Below, one piece after another: positions 6,327 to 10,948 of a stretch of DNA of 10,948 bases. How positions within the stretch are numbered: the stretch's first letter is position 1; each line of letters starts with the position of its first letter. Origin of the DNA: Sedimentisphaerales bacterium. Its GTDB lineage: Bacteria > Planctomycetota > Phycisphaerae > Sedimentisphaerales > SM23-30. A model generated the notes under the pieces. The model saw nothing but the letters and a program-made list of their open reading frames with translations. It was not told the origin of the DNA and ran no database searches. The translations under genes were made by a program, and so were the position numbers. Location: assembly GCA_030634605.1 (NCBI GenBank), contig DAOWAK010000014.1:1-10948 (forward strand), in the 5' to 3' direction.

Positions 6327-7073
6327 TTATTTTTTGCCTTGAAAAGTTCCTACGTGTTCGCCATTTTTTATCCTGATGCGAGTCAAAAACCCTTTTTTGG
6401 TTTTGATATCATACCAGGTCTGTTTCGGGACCGGATAACGTTGATTGACGACATCGGGGTCGTCTTTGTTAAAGCTTGGTCCGACACTAAAAATTGTCCA
6501 GAAAACCGGACAGTCAGCCGGGTTGCTGTAAAATTCTCCCTCGGTGGTGTCCAGCTCGGGAAAACCGTTTGGCACCCAGATACGCGAACGATTTTTTTGG
6601 GGGCGTTGGGACTGGTTCAGCACCAAATCGCCGGGCGCCAGGTATTTATAGGTGTGTCCGAGATTGAAGCGATCCTCGTATTTACAACTCATGGGACCGA
6701 AAGGGTCGGAGTGATCGGGCAGATAGCCATTTTCTATCAGTTCGTCAGGCAATTGATAATAGTGTTCCTGCAACATGCATGAAACGTACGTGGGCGGAAA
6801 TTTGTCCCGGTTTTCCAGGCCGTAAGCTTCCAGAGCCTGGCCGACATAGAAAAGATCGGCGTTGACCACGGCGATCCTGGCCTGCAGTCGGGCGTTTTGC
6901 AAAGCGGGAACCAGCAAAGCCATCAGCAGAGACAGAACCGCCACCGTTACCAGCAACTCAATGAGCGTAAAAGCGGAATGTTTATACTCACGCCAGGTGA
7001 AAATTCCAAAAGTTCGAATTGTAAGCTGTTGCTTACAATGGGTTTGTGGTATTGCGAACCGGGAAAAGTCCAT
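6327..7073 (-). CDS. Type II secretion-like pseudopilin (prepilin-type N-terminal methylation protein)
   Basis: 248-aa protein with the class III prepilin signature KHSA-FTLIELL. Predicted cleavage falls between Ala34 and Phe35, the conserved Glu5 of the mature form is Glu39, and a ~22-residue hydrophobic helix ends in VPALQNAR. Residue -1 is Ala rather than Gly, which prepilin peptidase can accept. The ~190-residue globular part is polar and aromatic (PPTYVSCMLQEHYYQL, LGHTYKYLAPGDLV, DCPVFWTIFSVGPSFN), GspG-like in organisation but not a recognised family. The start at 7073 follows the stop of the dockerin-like gene by 19 nt and gives a 34-residue leader. An in-frame ATG at 7196 would run back into that gene and is not favoured. 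The ribosome-binding site is weak, so coupling to the upstream gene is likely. A 9-bp palindrome lies inside the leader codons. No other secretion genes are adjacent, so this is probably one of many orphan pseudopilins. Confidence 0.8.
   Translation of the reverse strand: MDFSRFAIPQTHCKQQLTIRTFGIFTWREYKHSAFTLIELLVTVAVLSLLMALLVPALQNARLQARIAVVNADLFYVGQALEAYGLENRDKFPPTYVSCMLQEHYYQLPDELIENGYLPDHSDPFGPMSCKYEDRFNLGHTYKYLAPGDLVLNQSQRPQKNRSRIWVPNGFPELDTTEGEFYSNPADCPVFWTIFSVGPSFNKDDPDVVNQRYPVPKQTWYDIKTKKGFLTRIRIKNGEHVGTFQGKK
7018..7039. repeat. Perfect 9-bp inverted repeat in the pseudopilin leader
   Basis: ATTGTAAGC and GCTTACAAT flank a TGTT loop, within codons 12-19 of the pseudopilin as annotated. 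It has no T-run. It could be an mRNA hairpin acting on initiation or an operator-like palindrome. Confidence 0.6.
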
Positions 7074-7092
7074 CGTGATGGGTATAAATTTA

Positions 7093-8124
7093 TCAGTCAA
7101 CCGAACAGTCTCCAATCCCCAGTGCACAATCAAGCCACTGCGAAGCCATCTCAGCCAGGTCCAGCAGATTGACTTGTCCGTCGTAGTTGATATCACCGGG
7201 CAAATTACCTCGGTTGCGATTGCGACTGGTCAGGACCAGCCCGTTCTGATCGTAATCGGTAACCCAGATACGATAGCCTGCGGTGTGCGGCAAACCGCAT
7301 TCCTGATCGAGGATACCGACGATATCGAAGACGGACTGAAGATTGTTGGAGCCGAGCTGAATTCCCCGACCGCGACCAAGCAAAACGGGAAAGGTTTTGC
7401 CGCCGGAGTCAGTGATTTCCATAGTGGCGCCGGGGGCCCACAAATCCGGATTGGTAAAGGAAACGTCATTGATGCGAACCAGACAGGCCTGATAATGTTC
7501 ACATCCGGTTTGTCGGGTGGAATCGAAGATGAAATCGTCATTGACGTCTTTCAACGAATTCAGGCTGATCAGGTCCGGCTGAGGCAGCCCCCAAGCGGGT
7601 TCGATAACTTTGATGATAAAATCGCTCACGGGTGCGATATCGTGGTGCTCATTGATGTTATTTTTACCGTTATAGAAGGAGTATTTGCCGGTTACCTGGA
7701 CCAGATCGCCTGGATGGAACAGATAACCACTGTTGGGATCGTGATTGATCCGGACAAGCTCATCAAGCCATTCGCCGGCGGTGTAGCTGTCCTCTGGAAG
7801 AATCCAGGGCAGAACACCATAATTCTGGCCGATCCAGACGGCAGTGCCGGCATGGTCGGAGTCGGTTCCCTGGATGAAAATCTGCCACTGGCCTCCCATG
7901 CCGGGGGGGTCAGTCGGAGTCGGGTCTAGCATATCTTCAGGGCAATTAAGAATAACACCTTCAAGAACGACCCTTTCCGGCGGGTTTGCTCCGCCATAAG
8001 CACCTGAACCATCGGCGTTTACAGCCTGGAACTCTTGGTGAGTAACCGGCTGAGGCTCCTCCGCAAAAAGTGCAGGGGCAAGACCAAGCAACAAGGCAAC
8101 AATAGCGATAATCAGTTTTTTCAT
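7093..8124 (-). CDS. Secreted OB-fold-like protein with C-terminal dockerin-like repeat
   Basis: 343-aa exported protein. I chose the ATG at 8124 because it opens a clean signal peptide (MKKLIIAIVALLLGLAPALF, cut near Ala21-Glu22). The longer frame from 8205 would start inside the promoter. Two similar beta-rich segments follow, each starting with a 'limits a ... value' pattern: VVLEGVILN with WQIFIQG and DLVQVTGKYSFY, then ACLVRINDVSF with ATMEITDSGGKTFPVLLG and FDIVGILDQ. They look like tandem OB folds of the kind found in surface proteins of this group. The C terminus carries GDINYDGQVNLLDLAEMASQ, an EF-hand-type calcium loop (D-x-N-x-D-G-x-V-N-x-x-D) followed by a helix and WL, the Planctomycete dockerin-like ending. 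The pseudopilin gene follows 19 nt later. The role is unknown; envelope or extracellular complex attachment is an inference. Confidence 0.8.
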   Translation of the reverse strand: MKKLIIAIVALLLGLAPALFAEEPQPVTHQEFQAVNADGSGAYGGANPPERVVLEGVILNCPEDMLDPTPTDPPGMGGQWQIFIQGTDSDHAGTAVWIGQNYGVLPWILPEDSYTAGEWLDELVRINHDPNSGYLFHPGDLVQVTGKYSFYNGKNNINEHHDIAPVSDFIIKVIEPAWGLPQPDLISLNSLKDVNDDFIFDSTRQTGCEHYQACLVRINDVSFTNPDLWAPGATMEITDSGGKTFPVLLGRGRGIQLGSNNLQSVFDIVGILDQECGLPHTAGYRIWVTDYDQNGLVLTSRNRNRGNLPGDINYDGQVNLLDLAEMASQWLDCALGIGDCSVD

Positions 8125-8195
8125 GTCTCCAATTCCTTCCATTTCCTTCATTCGGTAGCGCATAAGTTTCGCATAATAGTAACACACAATATATA

Positions 8196-8223
8196 ACAAT
8201 ATCAATTACGTAATACCAGTCAA
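8196..8223 (-). promoter_or_regulatory. Sigma-70-like promoter for the dockerin/pseudopilin pair
   Basis: On the minus strand TTGACT (8223-8218) and TATTGT (8201-8196) are 16 nt apart, about 70 nt before the start codon at 8124. The 10-bp palindrome ATTACGTAAT (8205-8214) occupies the spacer and could be an operator. The surrounding 80 nt are strongly AT-rich, unlike the coding regions. Confidence 0.4.
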
Positions 8224-8299
8224 GTAAAAAAAACTAATTGTTAAAAAATTGCAAACCAGGGTTGTGTATGGATATTATTGCAACCGAGCAAAAGATTAG

Positions 8300-8437
8300 G
8301 TAAGCGTTCACGCGAAAACGTGATTTTTAAGCCAAAAATGCGGTTTTGCTTCAAAAGAATAAGAAAAAGGGCTATTTTGTGCTGTAAAATACCCATTTTT
8401 AGCCTAAAAACGCTGTTTTTTCCCAGTGAACGCTTAG
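8300..8437. mobile_element. MITE-like multi-hairpin element with GTAA-type ends and an 8-bp flanking repeat
   Basis: The left end is GTAAGCGTTCAC (8300-8311). The right end, read on the other strand, is CTAAGCGTTCAC (8437-8426), so 11 of 12 terminal bases match. AAGATTAG abuts both ends exactly (8292-8299 and 8438-8445), an apparent 8-bp target duplication; a further tandem copy at 8446-8453 contains the stop of the neighbouring gene. GTAA ends and 8-bp duplications are the known signature of IS66-family elements, so this is probably a non-autonomous derivative. The interior is AT-rich with no open frame. It folds into successive hairpins: TCACG/CGTGA at 8308-8323, AAGC-AAAA/TTTT-GCTT at 8329-8351, a 14-bp interrupted stem at 8364-8400 around GTGCTGT, and AAAAAC/GTTTTT near 8406-8420. 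The two halves are also imperfectly complementary (TTTTTAAGCCAAAAATG versus TTTTTAGGCTAAAAATG), so alternative folds exist. Confidence 0.6.
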
Positions 8438-8453
8438 AAGATTAGAAGATTAG
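8438..8453. repeat. Tandem AAGATTAG octamers (with a third copy at 8292-8299)
   Basis: The two right-hand copies are adjacent and the third lies just outside the left end of the hairpin element. The second right-hand copy overlaps the stop codon (8450-8452) of the large minus-strand gene. This fits insertion of the element into, or duplication of, this octamer just after the gene. Confidence 0.7.
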
Positions 8454-10948
8454 TTGATTTTGAGGTTGTAGTTGATTCTTCTGGTTCCCCTGGGGTCGTA
8501 GAGGCCGATGCGGAGGTATTTTCCGATCCACTGGTCGGCGTCTTTGATGCGAAACGATTTGGTGACAGTGGCGCCGGGGGCCAGATGGGGAATGGATCTT
8601 TCGAGCCGATTGCTGTCGGGCAGGTCGATAAAGCTCTGCAGGGAAATTTTCTCCTCGGAAACATTGGTGACCACCTGTTGAACCAGCAGGTCCGACTCAC
8701 CTTCGCGCCGGGCAAAAATCGACAATTCCACGCCGGTCAGTTTGATTTCAAAGGGGATCGCCTGGCGGATTCGATAAGGTCGGTCGGCGTCCAGGGTAAT
8801 TAAGGTGTCGAGGATTTTTTTACCGCCCAGTTCATTTCGTGGAAATTTCAAAGTGATAGGCTGTCGGATGGTTTCGCCCGGGCGTAACGTGAAGCTGAAA
8901 GCGATCGGCTCGATGAGCCAGTTTTGCTGATTGATACTGGTGCGTAAAAAACGGAAGCGTCCTGAAACGGGCATTTTGAAGGGGTTTTTGAACGAGAGCT
9001 CTACCTGTCGGCTAAGTATTCCGGCATCTACAACGTCCGGATTCAATTTGAGATTGGCACGCAGAGATGCCAGGGCGGTGTTGATTCCGGAAATAATAAC
9101 CGGCTGGGAGGGGATGTTAAGCTCGGTCAAGCCGTTTTCGGTTTTTAATGGTTTGCGATTGCCGAATATATCTATTTGATTGATGTTTTCGCCGAGCAGC
9201 ACTTTGAACTTTGACAGATCGCGTGGATCTTTTGGATTATAGTCATCGTTCCAGCAGACGAGGCAGCCGGTGCCTTCGCGATCGAAAATCATAGCTGGAA
9301 CTTTGGGTGCCAGATTGAACTGACCAACATATTGGGTGCCACCTAAATGGTCGGCAAAGGTACGAAACACCGGTAAGAGTTCGGTTGGTTCGTATCTTTG
9401 CCGGGCGTTGTATTGGGAAAGCGTCCAGGGATGATTAATGAATATCGCCTGAGGTTGAGCCTTCTGGGCAAAAACAATGCGTTTGGCAAAATCGGAGAGC
9501 CGATGTTCACGACTGTAAATCCGCTCAGCAAGCGGTTCGATTTTTACCCAGACCGAATCCAGGTTTCGGTTACGACAATCCTGAATATAATCCGGAATCT
9601 GACCGGGGATCACTGCCGATGGAATACCCAGGGCAATGTTGCTGGTGCCGACCTGATCGAGGTTAACCTGAAACATGCTGTTGAGGGTGGTGGCGATAAC
9701 GGTATCGCTGGTGAGTTTGTTGAATTCCGATTGCAGTACATCAATCACGGAGCGGATACGTGGGTCCCACGAGACGTTTTCAGTAAGGGTATCATCGCCT
9801 ATCTGCCAATAGGGTATCTGATGGGCGTACTGGGCAAGCACCGAGGCTACCTGCGGTCGCCAGACGTCCGGGGTCAGCGACAGAATATCGAGCAGCCCCC
9901 GGCGATTGATGTCGACCTTCATTGCCAAAGCGGTCGAGATTTCTGAAAAGGCAGCGGTAACCTGAATGTTATTTTGCTGCAGTTCGAGCAGCACCCTGTC
10001 GAAATTTGGCGTTGAAGCAATCGAGCCGGACTGAGCGGTTTTCCGCCTCCAGACGGGGATTTTGATGTGTTTGGCGTTGGTCTGTCTGGTTAGTTCGATT
10101 ATCGCATCAAAATCTCCGGCGTTCTGGTCCAGAGCTAAAACGCCGAAATTGACACCACTCAAGGCCGATGCTTCGGACAACGGTGCGAGCCTGGCGAAAG
10201 TCAGTTTGCTGTTGGCGATGAATTTTCCGCCGGAGAGAATGTTCAAATTGGCTTGATAGAGACCGGCCTGGAGATTGCCCAGAATGATTTCGCGCATCCG
10301 GGCACCATCGACGATCCCGGTGAGCAACCAGGATTCTTCATGGATTAATTTTCCGTTGGCGCGATTGACGATAAGCTGAACCTGGTAATCGAGGGAATTG
10401 ATGCCCTCGACCTCAATCTGCAGCACCACCTCTTCGCGTCCGCCAAAGACATTTGTGGGTTTACTGGTTCGCAAAATTACCCGGGGCAACTGATAAATAG
10501 TAATGTCATCAAACCAAGCGACCGCTTTGATGTCGCGGGGGATGATCTGGCTGGGGGAAATTTCGTCCTGATTCCATTGCTGCTGCTGCAAGAGACAGAT
10601 GCCGACGGTTAAGTAGCGGGCGCGGGGATAAGAGCCAGGGATGTAAACTTTCAACGGAGCCCAGCCGTCACTGAGTTGATCCAAACTTCGGACCAGTTCT
10701 GAACGGTGGAGGCTTTCAGGGATGATATTCCCGTTGCGATCGGTAAAGCTGCAGGTGATTTTGGCTCGACAGGTGGGTGCGTTTTCCAGGTGCACAAAAC
10801 CGGCGATCTGAAAATCACTGCCCGGCTTGATGGGAATCCTTTTTTTATGGTATTGAAATCCGACACTGCCGCCGTCCGGAATCATTTTGAAGCTTAATTT
10901 GCCGCTGCGGGAGTGGGTCGAATCCAGAATCCCCCCGCCAAAATGGTA
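8450..10948 (-). CDS. Large multidomain carbohydrate-binding / glycosidase-like protein, 5' partial
   Basis: The frame continues to the window edge: the 21 codons before the ATG at 10885 read FGGGILDSTHSRSGKLSFK and join smoothly, so the start is outside. At least 832 aa. Numbering from the window edge: residues ~1-155 are a CBM4/9-like jelly-roll (SGKLSFKMIPDGGSVGFQY, then AVAWFDDITIYQLPR, a common closing strand). Residues ~156-255 form a beta-sandwich. Residues ~265-530 look like a TIM barrel of glycosidase type (GVNFGVLALDQ, AKHIKIPVWR, PYWQIGDD, VWVKIEPL, QAIFINHPW). Several C-terminal beta-sandwich domains (residues ~600-832) carry LRPGETI and LAPGATV turns like NEW3-type modules. The usual Asn-Glu acid/base pair after strand 4 of clan GH-A is replaced by Gly-Asp-Asp, so it may use other residues or only bind. 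I do not recognise a specific GH family. It is probably exported; the signal is off the window. Confidence 0.75.
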   Translation of the reverse strand, partial: YHFGGGILDSTHSRSGKLSFKMIPDGGSVGFQYHKKRIPIKPGSDFQIAGFVHLENAPTCRAKITCSFTDRNGNIIPESLHRSELVRSLDQLSDGWAPLKVYIPGSYPRARYLTVGICLLQQQQWNQDEISPSQIIPRDIKAVAWFDDITIYQLPRVILRTSKPTNVFGGREEVVLQIEVEGINSLDYQVQLIVNRANGKLIHEESWLLTGIVDGARMREIILGNLQAGLYQANLNILSGGKFIANSKLTFARLAPLSEASALSGVNFGVLALDQNAGDFDAIIELTRQTNAKHIKIPVWRRKTAQSGSIASTPNFDRVLLELQQNNIQVTAAFSEISTALAMKVDINRRGLLDILSLTPDVWRPQVASVLAQYAHQIPYWQIGDDTLTENVSWDPRIRSVIDVLQSEFNKLTSDTVIATTLNSMFQVNLDQVGTSNIALGIPSAVIPGQIPDYIQDCRNRNLDSVWVKIEPLAERIYSREHRLSDFAKRIVFAQKAQPQAIFINHPWTLSQYNARQRYEPTELLPVFRTFADHLGGTQYVGQFNLAPKVPAMIFDREGTGCLVCWNDDYNPKDPRDLSKFKVLLGENINQIDIFGNRKPLKTENGLTELNIPSQPVIISGINTALASLRANLKLNPDVVDAGILSRQVELSFKNPFKMPVSGRFRFLRTSINQQNWLIEPIAFSFTLRPGETIRQPITLKFPRNELGGKKILDTLITLDADRPYRIRQAIPFEIKLTGVELSIFARREGESDLLVQQVVTNVSEEKISLQSFIDLPDSNRLERSIPHLAPGATVTKSFRIKDADQWIGKYLRIGLYDPRGTRRINYNLKIN

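Noticed and set aside
5691..6330. NikR operator (GTATGA-N16-TCATAC) near nikR
   Set aside because: I found no matching half-sites in the right arrangement.
6264..6782. 172-aa plus-strand open frame opposite the pseudopilin end
   Set aside because: Shadow frame; the minus strand codes for the pseudopilin C-terminal part here.
6327..7196. Longer pseudopilin starting at the ATG at 7196
   Set aside because: It would overlap the dockerin-coding end of the upstream gene by about 100 bp and add residues with no prepilin character.
6862..7929. 355-aa plus-strand open frame
   Set aside because: It lies opposite the pseudopilin and dockerin-like genes, whose signal peptides and motifs are convincing, and it has no recognisable domain or start site.
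7093..8205. Longer dockerin-like protein starting at 8205
   Set aside because: The extra 27 residues lie in the AT-rich promoter region and would displace the signal peptide from the N terminus.
1..10948. tRNA or rRNA genes
   Set aside because: No cloverleaf with GTTCRA-type T arm plus acceptor stem, and no rRNA-like sequence, was seen in the intergenic stretches.

Overview
The window looks like chromosomal DNA of a Planctomycetota bacterium, most likely class Phycisphaerae (Sedimentisphaerales-like). This is an inference from gene content: a secreted protein ending in the short Ca-binding dockerin-like repeat typical of that group, a single pseudopilin of the type that is abundant there, a large surface carbohydrate-binding/TIM-barrel-like protein, and a PhoD-type phosphatase lipoprotein with an N-terminal lectin-like region. 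No phylogenetic computation was possible.

Layout, left to right. (1) Plus strand, 1-1047: an E1-like ThiF/MoeB/HesA adenylyltransferase whose start lies off the window. (2) Plus strand, 1187-3919: a secreted lipoprotein phosphatase of the PhoD class, with four hexapeptide repeats inserted near its N terminus. (3) 3920-4325: a repeat-rich intergenic stretch with a 67-bp tandem duplication carrying two terminator-like hairpins, a flanking GTAA-type inverted repeat, and a REP-like palindrome just before the next gene. (4) Plus strand, 4326-5690: bioA, the biotin-synthesis aminotransferase. (5) Minus strand, 6086-5667: nikR, which overlaps the end of bioA tail-to-tail by 24 bp. Immediately upstream of it is the 3' remnant of a cupin gene (6288-6091). 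(6) Minus strand, 8124-6327: a secreted OB-fold-like/dockerin protein followed 19 nt later by a pseudopilin-like protein. (7) 8300-8437: a small multi-hairpin element with GTAA-type ends, flanked by an 8-bp direct repeat and best read as a MITE. (8) Minus strand, 10948-8450: a large protein, 5' truncated by the window, with a carbohydrate-binding jelly-roll and a glycosidase-like barrel that I could not assign to a family.

The genes do not form one pathway. bioA is alone (no bioF, bioD or bioB), nikR has no nickel transporter next to it, and the E1-like gene has no visible ubiquitin-like partner inside the window. The clearest non-coding theme is a family of short repeats with the core GTAAG(T/C)GTTCAC, found at three places and always between genes. 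I see no convincing new defence or biosynthetic system. The best leads are the MITE-like element, the repeat-bounded segment after the phosphatase, the decayed cupin in front of nikR, and the unusual active-site residues in BioA and the barrel protein.
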